Source: Persebacter sp051008975
Lineage (GTDB): Bacteria > Pseudomonadota > Gammaproteobacteria > Tethybacterales > Persebacteraceae
NCBI GenBank assembly: GCA_051008975.1
Contig: JBPCXA010000139.1
Span: 1-20,664, forward strand
Reading direction: 5' to 3'
Length of the DNA stretch: 20,664 nt
Shown: positions 1-5,988 of the stretch, piece by piece
Layout of the letters: every line of letters begins with the position of its first letter
Numbering within the stretch: the stretch's first letter is position 1
Program-made: the position numbers and the translations under genes
The notes under the pieces: generated by a model
Told to the model about the DNA's origin: nothing
Databases searched by the model: none
Seen by the model: only the letters and a program-made list of their open reading frames with translations

Positions 1-66
1 TTTGTACGCCTTCGGCGACAATTTGCGCCTTTCGGCGCGGAGATTCCTGCCTTCGCAGGAATGGGA
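1..66. repeat. Hairpin-repeat modules, copy 1
   Basis: Three short palindromes lie head to tail: a CGCC-TTC-GGCG stem near 8-18, a GCGCC-TTTC-GGCGC stem near 25-38, and ATTCCTGC-CTTC-GCAGGAAT near 44-63. Read on the minus strand, positions about 22-66 match 16961-17004 with only a few mismatches. Positions 2-37 are also repeated at 216-251 with one mismatch. The stems share pyrimidine-rich UUCG-like loops. This is non-coding dispersed repeat DNA; a role in transcript ends or RNA stability is inference. Confidence 0.8.
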
Positions 67-71
67 TTAAA

Positions 72-182
72 GAGATTCCGGCTTTCGCCGGAATGGCGGT
101 TTTTTTGTTTTTGCGGACAATACCGAATTTGGCGGTATCCGAAAATATAAAAAACCACCATTCCGGCGAAAGCCGGAATCTC
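72..182. repeat. 111-bp inverted-repeat (MITE/BIME-like) element
   Basis: The arms at 72-105 and 149-182 are inverted copies of 34 nt with one mismatch. Each arm is itself a hairpin, ATTCCGGC-TTTC-GCCGGAAT, at 75-94 and 160-179. The 43-nt centre contains a further inverted pair, ATACCG/CGGTAT. The whole unit can fold into one long stem. There is no room for a transposase and I see no convincing target duplication, so it would be non-autonomous if mobile. Confidence 0.75.
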
Positions 183-194
183 ATTCCTTCTCCG

Positions 195-276
195 CCGCCG
201 CAAAGCGGCGGGAAATTGTACGCCTTCGGCGACAGTTTGCGCCTTTCGGCGATGAGATTCCGGCTTTCGCCGGAAT
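195..276. repeat. Hairpin-repeat modules, copy 2
   Basis: A perfect CCGCCGC-AAA-GCGGCGG hairpin (195-211) is followed by a second copy of the 36-nt module of 2-37 (216-251, one mismatch) and a third copy of the ATTCCGGC palindrome (257-276). The module order matches 1-66, but the last palindrome is the CCGGC variant instead of CCTGC. Confidence 0.75.
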
Positions 277-329
277 GGCGACACTTTTAACTTACGACGG
301 TACTTTTACCCTATGGCGACACTTTTAAC
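275..329. repeat. Spaced direct repeat, possible IS-end remnant
   Basis: A 17-nt sequence, ATGGCGACACTTTTAAC, occurs at 275-291 and again at 313-329, a 38-nt period. A looser third version (GGTACTTTTACC) lies between them. Read on the minus strand this is a series of (G)TTAAAAGTGTCGCC-like units. Spaced iterons of this kind occur at the ends of some insertion sequences, including the IS21 family, but no transposase is present and the family assignment is a guess. Confidence 0.5.
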
Positions 330-349
330 CTCTTAATTAAAAATACGCC

Positions 350-412
350 ATTCCGGCGAAAGTTTATCCTCGCGAACGCGGGGACCGGAATCTCATTCGC
401 CGCAAGGCGAAT
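350..412. repeat. Composite hairpin repeat with 22-nt internal insertion
   Basis: The standard palindrome is interrupted. Its left half is at 350-362 and its right half at 385-391, with 22 extra nt at 363-384 exactly where the loop would be. The insert is itself nearly self-complementary (CCTCGCG/CGCGGGG). A second palindrome, ATTCGCC-GCAA-GGCGAAT, follows at 395-412. Read on the minus strand, the two-palindrome order matches 17012-17052. The stop codon of cca (393-395) lies within this unit. Confidence 0.75.
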
Positions 413-1694
413 CCCTCGTTTGCGCTGTCGCGCAGATCATTTTTTCGTGCGCCGCGCGGTGCGCGGGTTGCGCGCGGATTTTTCGGATTTCCTTGATTCT
501 CGCCTGCCGGATTTGCGCCGCGATTTTGTCCGGCGCGCCGCCGTGTTTTTCTTTTTCGGCGCGCGCGACCGCGCCGGAATCCACCGCCGCCGCCGCCCGC
601 CGCGCCGCGCGCAAAAACTCCCCCTGCGGATACGCCGCGCCGCGCCGCGCCGGCCAATAGGCGAAATCCGCCCCGCAAACCCGCAGCACCGATTCGGCGC
701 GATTCGGACGGCGAAAAACATCCAGACGCGAAAGCAAATCGGCGACGGTGCCGGGACGCGCCGCCAGCGCGTTATGCACATTTCCGTGTTCGGCGCACGC
801 TAAAATCGCCAAATCGGCGAACCTTCGCGGCGTTTTCAGCCGCCGACACAGCGTCGCCGCCAGCCGCGCCCCGCGCGCCTCGTGGCCGTGGTGACTCGGC
901 AAAATGTGCGGCGGCGTCCGCGCCTTGCCGATGTCGTGCAGCAACGCCGCAAAACATTCTTCGGCGGACAGGCGCATCTCCGCCGCCGCGTCCAATGTCA
1001 TCATCGTATGGACGAAAGAATCGCCTTCCGGATGATAATCTTTCCGCTCCGGCGTGCCGTCCAACGCCGCGACTTCGGGCAGCACCGCCGCCAGCGCGCC
1101 GCATTCGCGCATCACCTGAAACATCCGCGACGGACGGGCGGCGGACAGTCCGCGCTGGAGTTCGCGCCACACGCGCTCGGCGGACAAATCCGCGAGTTCG
1201 CCGCCGCGGGTCATTTCGCGCATCAACGCCGCCGTTTCCTCCGCAACGGCGAAATCGGGCAGCGCCGCCGCAAACCGGGCGACCCGCAATATGCGCAGCG
1301 GATCTTCGGCGAAAGCGGGCGATACGTGGCGCAGCGTTTTGGCGGCGAGATCGCGCGCGCCGCCGAACGGATCGGTCAGCGCGCCGTTTTCGTCCCGCGC
1401 CATCGCGTTGATCGTCAAATCGCGGCGGCGCAAATCGTCCCGCAAATTGACGTCGGGCGCGGCGTAAAAAGTAAAGCCGCGATAGCCGCGTCCGCGTTTT
1501 TTTTCGGTGCGCGCCAGCGCATATTCCTCGCCGGTGCGCGGATGAATGAAGACCGGAAAATCCGCCCCCACCGGCGTATAGCCGGCCGCGCGCATTTCTT
1601 CGGGGGTCGCGCCGACGACGACAAAATCGCGGTCGCCGGGGGGGCGTCCGAGCAGCGCGTCGCGCACCGCGCCGCCGACCAGATACGCCCGCAA
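393..1694 (-). CDS. cca: CCA tRNA nucleotidyltransferase with HD domain (bacterial type)
   Basis: The enzyme adds or repairs the 3'-CCA end of tRNAs using CTP and ATP. The 433-aa product follows the E. coli-type Cca closely. It has the GG-x-VRD nucleotide-binding start (residues 7-12), the catalytic carboxylates D21 and D23, the RRDLTINAMA block near 90-99, and an HD phosphohydrolase motif at H253-D254. I chose the TTG at 1694 because it gives MRAYLVGG, aligning with E. coli MKIYLVGG; the TTG lies 2 nt past the stop of the upstream SDR gene. An in-frame ATT overlapping that stop is the alternative. No strong Shine-Dalgarno is visible, so translational coupling is likely. The last 9 or so residues (ending DSPCGE) and the stop are encoded by the hairpin repeat, and the protein is about 20 residues longer than E. 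coli Cca. It is last in the metG-SDR-cca operon. Confidence 0.95.
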   Translation of the reverse strand: MRAYLVGGAVRDALLGRPPGDRDFVVVGATPEEMRAAGYTPVGADFPVFIHPRTGEEYALARTEKKRGRGYRGFTFYAAPDVNLRDDLRRRDLTINAMARDENGALTDPFGGARDLAAKTLRHVSPAFAEDPLRILRVARFAAALPDFAVAEETAALMREMTRGGELADLSAERVWRELQRGLSAARPSRMFQVMRECGALAAVLPEVAALDGTPERKDYHPEGDSFVHTMMTLDAAAEMRLSAEECFAALLHDIGKARTPPHILPSHHGHEARGARLAATLCRRLKTPRRFADLAILACAEHGNVHNALAARPGTVADLLSRLDVFRRPNRAESVLRVCGADFAYWPARRGAAYPQGEFLRAARRAAAAVDSGAVARAEKEKHGGAPDKIAAQIRQARIKEIRKIRAQPAHRAAHEKMICATAQTRDSPCGE

Positions 1695-1696
1695 AA

Positions 1697-2620
1697 TCAG
1701 CGCCGCAGGTGCGCCCGCAGCCCGGCGCCGCCGGAATCGTACATTTCCGCCAACCCGGCGCGCAACGAAGTAAGACGCCCCAAAATTCGCTCCGCGTCGT
1801 TGCCGCCGGTCGTCACGGAATGCAAATTCGCCGACAAACAATTGTCGCGGCTGAATAAATGCACTCCGGGAATCGCCTCCATAATCGCGCCCGCCGCGAA
1901 CGACAACGCGGGGCCGAGTTCCACCACCGGACGACGGACGCCGGCGGCGTCCAAAGCGGCGCGGACGATTTCGGCGAGGGTCAATTTTTGCGGACCGCCG
2001 GCGGACAAAATCTTGCCGTCCTCGTCGCCGGTTTCCGCCGCATGGACGATCATCGCCGTCAAATCGTCCGCCGCAATCGGCTGCAGCACGGAATACGCGC
2101 ACGGCAAAAACAGTACCGGCAATATTTTCGCCAAACGCACGAAGAGGGTAACAAACGAATCGCCGCGCCCGAATACGACGGACGGACGGACGATGACATG
2201 GCGCAGCGTCGCGCCGCGCACGATTTGTTCCGCCTTCGCCTTGCTGCGCAAATACTCGCTGGGCGCGGCGCCGACCGCGTTCAGCGCGCTGATATGCACC
2301 AGCCGGCGGACTTTTTTGGCGACGCAGCGGTCGCACAGCACGCGCACAAATTCGTTATGGACGCGCACAAATTCGCCGCCGGAACGCTCGTTCAAAATGC
2401 CCGCCAGATTAATCACCGCGTCCGCGCCCTCCAAAAGCGGAAGTACGCCCTGCCACGCGCCGGGGTCGTACGCCACAATGTCGGTCGCCGGCAACACAAA
2501 CAATTCCTTCGCCTTTTCGCGGTCGCGGGTCGGAATAATCAGATGATGCCCGCGCGCCGAAAGCCGCCGCGCCAGATGCCGCCCGATAAATCCGCCGCCG
2601 CCGAAAATGACGATTTTCAT
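1697..2620 (-). CDS. NAD(P)-binding SDR-family epimerase/dehydratase-like protein (NDUFA9-like)
   Basis: This 307-aa atypical short-chain dehydrogenase begins with a Rossmann motif, G7-G8-G9-G10-F-I-G13. It carries the SALNA block (S111) and Y123-x-x-x-K127 of the extended-SDR active site. The string NLAGILNER and the RPSVVFGRGDSF block are typical of the complex I NDUFA9-like group found in many proteobacteria. The substrate is unknown, and members are usually annotated only as complex I NDUFA9 family or NAD(P)H-binding protein. The ATG overlaps the metG stop by one base (TGATG), so the two are probably translationally coupled; cca follows within 2 nt. The gene context gives no clear metabolic clue. 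Confidence 0.85.
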   Translation of the reverse strand: MKIVIFGGGGFIGRHLARRLSARGHHLIIPTRDREKAKELFVLPATDIVAYDPGAWQGVLPLLEGADAVINLAGILNERSGGEFVRVHNEFVRVLCDRCVAKKVRRLVHISALNAVGAAPSEYLRSKAKAEQIVRGATLRHVIVRPSVVFGRGDSFVTLFVRLAKILPVLFLPCAYSVLQPIAADDLTAMIVHAAETGDEDGKILSAGGPQKLTLAEIVRAALDAAGVRRPVVELGPALSFAAGAIMEAIPGVHLFSRDNCLSANLHSVTTGGNDAERILGRLTSLRAGLAEMYDSGGAGLRAHLRR

Positions 2621-4722
2621 CAGCGCACCCGCGCCCCCGGCGGCGCGCCGTCCGGCGGCGAAATCAGCCATAACTTTTCGCCGTCCGCCGCCGCCAGCAC
2701 CATTCCCTCCGAATCGCCGAAACGCATTTTGCGCGTCTTCAAATTGGAAAGATACAACACCCGTCGTCCGACCAAATCGGCGGCGTTGCAGTGTTTTTTG
2801 ATTCCGGCGAATACCTGCCGCCGCCGTCCGTCGCCGGCGTCCAAAATCAATTTTAAGAGTTTGTCCGCGCCGTCCACTTCTTCCGCCGCCAGCACCGCCG
2901 CCGTCCGCAAATCGACGCGCGCGAAATCGTCAATTCCGATTTCGGGCGCAACCGGCGGCGACGACGGCACCGACGCGGCGGGCGCGGCGGAAGAAGTGGA
3001 CGGCGCGGCAATCAGCGCGCGAATGGCGGATTCGGGCATGCGGGTTAATAAATGGCGATACGCGCCGATTTTATGCCCGGCGGGCAGCAACTGCAATTTT
3101 TGTTCGCCCCACGACAGCGGCGCGTTCAACATTTCCGCCGCCGCCGCCGCCGTTTTCGGCAGCACCGGCTGCAGCAACACCATCAGTAAATGAAAGGCGC
3201 GCATCGCGGCGGAACAAACTTCGTGCAATTCTTCGCGGCGATTTTCGTCCTTCGCCGTTTGCCACGGCTTCCACGCGTCCACGACGGCGTTGACATTGTC
3301 GGCGACGCGCATCAGCGTACGCATCGCGTCGTGATAGCGGCGGTTTTCGTACGCGGCGGCGACCGCGTCCTCCGCCGCCAGCGCCGGACAAACCATATCG
3401 TGATAACAATTGCCGTAATGTTCGGATTTCGCCGCCTCTTCCGCCGACATAATTTCCGCCCGAAAATCCAACTCGCCGTCAAAAAACCGAGACAGAAATC
3501 CGGCGACGCGGCTCGGAATGTTGATCAATTTGCCCACCAAGTCGCCGTTCGCGCGCGCCGCGAAATCGCCCAAATTCAAATCCAAATCCTCCATCCGGTC
3601 GCCGAGTTTGCTGGCGTAGTAGTAGCGCAAAAATTCCGGGTCCAGCCCGCATTCCAAATAGCGCCCGGCGGTGACGAAAGTGCCGCGCGATTTGGACATT
3701 TTCTCGCCGTTTACGGTCAGAAAGCCGTGCGCGAAAATGCGCGTCGGACGGCGCCAGCCGGCGTTTTTCAGCATCGCCGGCCAAAACAGCGCGTGAAAAT
3801 ACAAAATATCCTTGCCGATAAAATGATACAACTCGGCGTCGGAATCGGCGCGCCAGAAGTCGTCGAAGCAAACGCCGCCGTCCGCGCAAAAATTCCGGAA
3901 TCCCGCCATGTAGCCGATCGGCGCGTCCAGCCACACATAAAAATACTTCTCCCCGGCCGCGTCCGGAATGCGAAATCCGAAATAGGGCGGATCGCGCGAA
4001 ATGTCCCAGTCGCGCAGGTCCGATTCCAGCCATTCGCGCATTTTGTTCGCCGCCTCCTTTTGCAAACGCGGAACGACGCGCCCCGGCGCGGCGGGATCGG
4101 GAATCGATTCCTGCGTCCACTCCCGCAACTCGTCGCGCATCGCGTTCAGGCGCAAAAAATAATGCAGGGATTCGCGCCACACCGGCGCCGCGCCGGACAA
4201 AACGGAACGGGGATTTTTGAGTTCGGCGGACGAATATGCCGCGCCGCATCGCTCGCACGAATCGCCGTACTGTTCGCCGGCGCCGCATTTCGGACATTCG
4301 CCGCGCACATAACGGTCGGGCAAAAACATCTTCTTTTCGGCGTCATACAACTGCCGGATGCGCCGCTCGGCGATGCATCCGGCGTCGCGCAGCCGGCGAA
4401 ACATCTCCGCGGACAACTCCTCGTTTTCGGGCGAATGCGTACTGTGATAGCGGTCAAACTTGATATGAAACGCCGAAAAATCGCGCAAATGATTTTCGCG
4501 CATCCGCGCGATCAACGCCTCCGGCGCGACGCCTTCGGACTCGGCGCGCAGCATCACCGGCGTGCCGTGGGCGTCGTCGGCGCAAATAAAATAACATTCG
4601 CGCCCGCGTAATTTGTGATAGCGCGCCCAAATGTCCGCCTGGATATATTCCACCAGATGGCCGAGATGAATGTCGCCGTTGGCGTACGGCAACGCGGGAA
4701 AAATTAAAATGCGGCGCGGCAT
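2620..4722 (-). CDS. metG: Methionyl-tRNA synthetase
   Basis: This cytoplasmic enzyme charges tRNA-Met and initiator tRNA with methionine. The 700-aa product has the class I signature HLGH at 19-22 after ALPYANG, and KMSKS at 341-345. The connective-peptide zinc knuckle has Cys143, 146, 156 and 159. An anticodon-binding helical domain follows, then an alanine/serine/proline linker near 580-595 and a C-terminal EMAP/Arc1p-like tRNA-binding domain (about 600-700) of the dimeric E. coli type. Insertion of about a dozen residues precedes the conserved ANKMREW block. The start at 4722 places the signature as in E. coli MetG; longer in-frame extensions upstream do not look conserved. It is the first gene of the metG-SDR-cca operon. 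Confidence 0.97.
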   Translation of the reverse strand: MPRRILIFPALPYANGDIHLGHLVEYIQADIWARYHKLRGRECYFICADDAHGTPVMLRAESEGVAPEALIARMRENHLRDFSAFHIKFDRYHSTHSPENEELSAEMFRRLRDAGCIAERRIRQLYDAEKKMFLPDRYVRGECPKCGAGEQYGDSCERCGAAYSSAELKNPRSVLSGAAPVWRESLHYFLRLNAMRDELREWTQESIPDPAAPGRVVPRLQKEAANKMREWLESDLRDWDISRDPPYFGFRIPDAAGEKYFYVWLDAPIGYMAGFRNFCADGGVCFDDFWRADSDAELYHFIGKDILYFHALFWPAMLKNAGWRRPTRIFAHGFLTVNGEKMSKSRGTFVTAGRYLECGLDPEFLRYYYASKLGDRMEDLDLNLGDFAARANGDLVGKLINIPSRVAGFLSRFFDGELDFRAEIMSAEEAAKSEHYGNCYHDMVCPALAAEDAVAAAYENRRYHDAMRTLMRVADNVNAVVDAWKPWQTAKDENRREELHEVCSAAMRAFHLLMVLLQPVLPKTAAAAAEMLNAPLSWGEQKLQLLPAGHKIGAYRHLLTRMPESAIRALIAAPSTSSAAPAASVPSSPPVAPEIGIDDFARVDLRTAAVLAAEEVDGADKLLKLILDAGDGRRRQVFAGIKKHCNAADLVGRRVLYLSNLKTRKMRFGDSEGMVLAAADGEKLWLISPPDGAPPGARVR

Positions 4723-4729
4723 GACGGCG

Positions 4730-4782
4730 ATTTTACCACCGCGCGCGGTTTTAATCCGCATCCCGCCTTCCGGGACGGATGC
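4730..4782 (-). promoter_or_regulatory. Upstream region of metG: hairpin and possible -10
   Basis: On the minus strand a TAAAAT hexamer (4735-4730) sits 7 nt before the metG ATG, a spacing that would put the transcript start at the start codon itself. No Shine-Dalgarno is seen close to the ATG. An imperfect GCATCC/GGATGC hairpin spans about 4758-4782. No good -35 was found, so this is weakly supported. Confidence 0.25.
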
Positions 4783-4896
4783 AAAACAGCCGGAAATTTG
4801 CGCGCCGAAACGCATTGAAATACATTAAAATACGCGGGCGGCGACGATGCGATTTTTTTGCGGGCATTTTTGTTCGGTTTTTCGCCGCGCTTTTGG

Positions 4897-4929
4897 TATA
4901 ATGCGCGAGACGACAACGGACAGCGGAGG
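4897..4929 (+). promoter_or_regulatory. Promoter -10 and RBS for the small-gene pair
   Basis: A perfect TATAAT lies at 4897-4902; the -35 region (about 4870-4879, TTGTTC or TCGGTT) is weak. A GGAGG Shine-Dalgarno at 4925-4929 is only 4 nt before the ATG at 4934. Confidence 0.6.
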
Positions 4930-4933
4930 CGCG

Positions 4934-5233
4934 ATGATAAAAAACGGAGTTTTTGAAGGGACGATTACTTTTGCCGGGGGCGCGCAAAAGTTCGGCGGCG
5001 ACCGCGACGGCAGAAATGCGGCGGACATCATCGCCAAGTGGACATCCGGCGCAAAGTGGGCGATTCGCGTCCGCAAGGGCGGCAACGGTGTCGCCCCGGA
5101 CGCCTCTTTTCGCCCCAAGATTCCCGGCGCCACGGCGGTCATCGCCCGCTTGAATCGCGGCGAAGTGGAGTATTTTTCGGCGCGCACCGGACGCAAACTG
5201 ACGCCGCCGAAATCGCGTGCGCATGCCCGATAA
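4934..5233 (+). CDS. Small hypothetical protein, 99 aa
   Basis: I do not recognise this family. The protein is basic, glycine-rich and soluble-looking, with no signal peptide or membrane segment. The N-terminal half reads like beta-strands (VFEGTITFAGG), followed by a short helix (AADIIAKW), further strands (WAIRVRKGG, EVEYFSARTG) and a Lys/Arg-rich C-terminus. This would suit a small nucleic-acid-binding domain, but that is inference only. The start at 4934 is supported by a consensus -10 and GGAGG just upstream. The gene runs 11 nt into the next gene in another frame, and rnpB follows on the same strand. Confidence 0.6.
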   Translation: MIKNGVFEGTITFAGGAQKFGGDRDGRNAADIIAKWTSGAKWAIRVRKGGNGVAPDASFRPKIPGATAVIARLNRGEVEYFSARTGRKLTPPKSRAHAR

Positions 5234-5435
5234 TCGCGCGGCGGGCGGCGGCCCGGACATTAAATCCGCCGCCGAAATCGCCAAAGATCTGATGCGACAG
5301 GAAAACGTGCAGGAAGTCAAAATTCGGGCGACTGAAAAGGAAGTGGAAATCTCGGTCAAACGCCCGCCTTTGTCCGCCGTTTGGACGACTCTGTGGTCGG
5401 CGTCGAAAAAAATCTTCGGAGGATTTCTAAAATAA
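5223..5435 (+). CDS. Small hypothetical protein, 70 aa
   Basis: This protein is unrecognised with confidence. The ATG at 5223 overlaps the end of the 99-aa gene by 11 nt; a GTG at 5217 is an alternative. It has a helix (IKSAAEIAKDLMRQ) followed by a probable beta-hairpin (VQEVKIRATEKEVEISVKR) and an amphipathic, tryptophan-containing C-terminal stretch (LSAVWTTLWSASKKIFGGFL) that might touch a membrane. The helix plus hairpin pattern faintly recalls the N-terminal region of the biotin carboxyl carrier protein AccB, but the biotinyl domain is absent, so I do not name it. It ends 44 nt before the rnpB -10 box. Confidence 0.55.
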   Translation: MPDNRAAGGGPDIKSAAEIAKDLMRQENVQEVKIRATEKEVEISVKRPPLSAVWTTLWSASKKIFGGFLK

Positions 5436-5456
5436 AATTTTTTCGTGCGTAAAATT

Positions 5457-5485
5457 TTCGTCATGCCGCCGGTTTGTCGTATAAT
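5457..5485 (+). promoter_or_regulatory. rnpB promoter
   Basis: A perfect TATAAT is at 5480-5485, with a poor -35 candidate (TTCGTC, 5457-5462) at 17-nt spacing. The predicted transcript start, about 5492, coincides with the first base of the P1 helix of RNase P RNA. Confidence 0.7.
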
Positions 5486-5491
5486 GTCGCT

Positions 5492-5843
5492 GGCGAGCGG
5501 GCCAAACGGCCGCCTGCGATTGTGAACAACGATTCGCGGGAGGAAAGTCCGGACTCCGCAGGGCAGAACGCCGGGTAACCCCCGGACGCCGCGAGGCGAT
5601 GGAAAGTGCCGCAGAAAATAAACCGCCGGGCAACCGGCAAGGGTGAAAAGGTGCGGTAAGAGCGCACCGCGTTTTTGGCGACAAAAACGGCATGGCAAAC
5701 CCCGTTTGGAGCAAGACCGAACAGAAGTGACGATGTCGCCCGCATCAATCATTTCGGGTGGGTCGCACGAGGACGCTGGCGACGGCGTTCCCAGAGGAAT
5801 GGCCGTTCAAGACAGAATCCGGCTTACCGGCCCGTCTCGCCGC
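5492..5843 (+). ncRNA. rnpB: RNase P RNA, type A
   Basis: This is the catalytic RNA of RNase P, which removes tRNA 5' leaders. The universal core is clear: GAGGAAAGTCCGGACTCC from 5540, AGGGTGAAAAGGTGCGGTAAGAGCGCACCG near 5640-5670 (read across in parts), GGAGCAAGACC near 5708, and ACAGAATCCGGCTTA at 5812-5826. The ends pair as P1: GGCGAG-CGGGCC at 5492-5503 with GGCCCG-T-CTCGCC at 5829-5841. A T-run (5844-5849) after P1 may mark the 3' end. By eye, P15 is 5724-5730 paired with 5749-5755. The enclosed L15 (5731-5748) holds only a short P16 stem and no GGU, unlike E. coli. Confidence 0.95.
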
Positions 5844-5889
5844 TTTTTTCCGCTTTCGGATCGCCGCATTCGCCGCCGTCCGCCCGGCG

Positions 5890-5953
5890 ATTTTCCGGAA
5901 AATTTGACGATTTTTTTCTCCGGCGGCGAAAACCGGGAAAAATCGGATATAAT
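5890..5953 (+). promoter_or_regulatory. Promoter region of the TPR operon, with palindrome
   Basis: A perfect TATAAT at 5948-5953 lies 35 nt before the ATG at 5989; no convincing -35 lies at 17 nt. Upstream is an exact 14-bp palindrome, ATTTTCCGGAAAAT (5890-5903), followed by a T7 run (5911-5917). The palindrome could be an operator or part of a weak terminator for rnpB. An AAAAGGA Shine-Dalgarno precedes the start codon. Confidence 0.5.
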
Positions 5954-5988
5954 ATGCGGGTGTTTTTAACGATGAAAAGGATCCAGCG

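Noticed and set aside
1..412. CRISPR array
   Set aside because: The repeats are palindromic modules of different kinds in both orientations, without regular spacers of uniform length, and no cas genes are present.
882..2546. Open frame of 554 codons on the plus strand
   Set aside because: Antisense to cca and the SDR gene, both of which have clear family motifs on the minus strand.
3190..4611. Open frame of 473 codons on the plus strand
   Set aside because: Antisense to metG and devoid of recognisable domains.
5223..5435. Calling the 70-aa protein a biotin carboxyl carrier fragment
   Set aside because: Only a faint pattern over about 35 residues; there is no biotinyl domain or MKM motif and no accC nearby.
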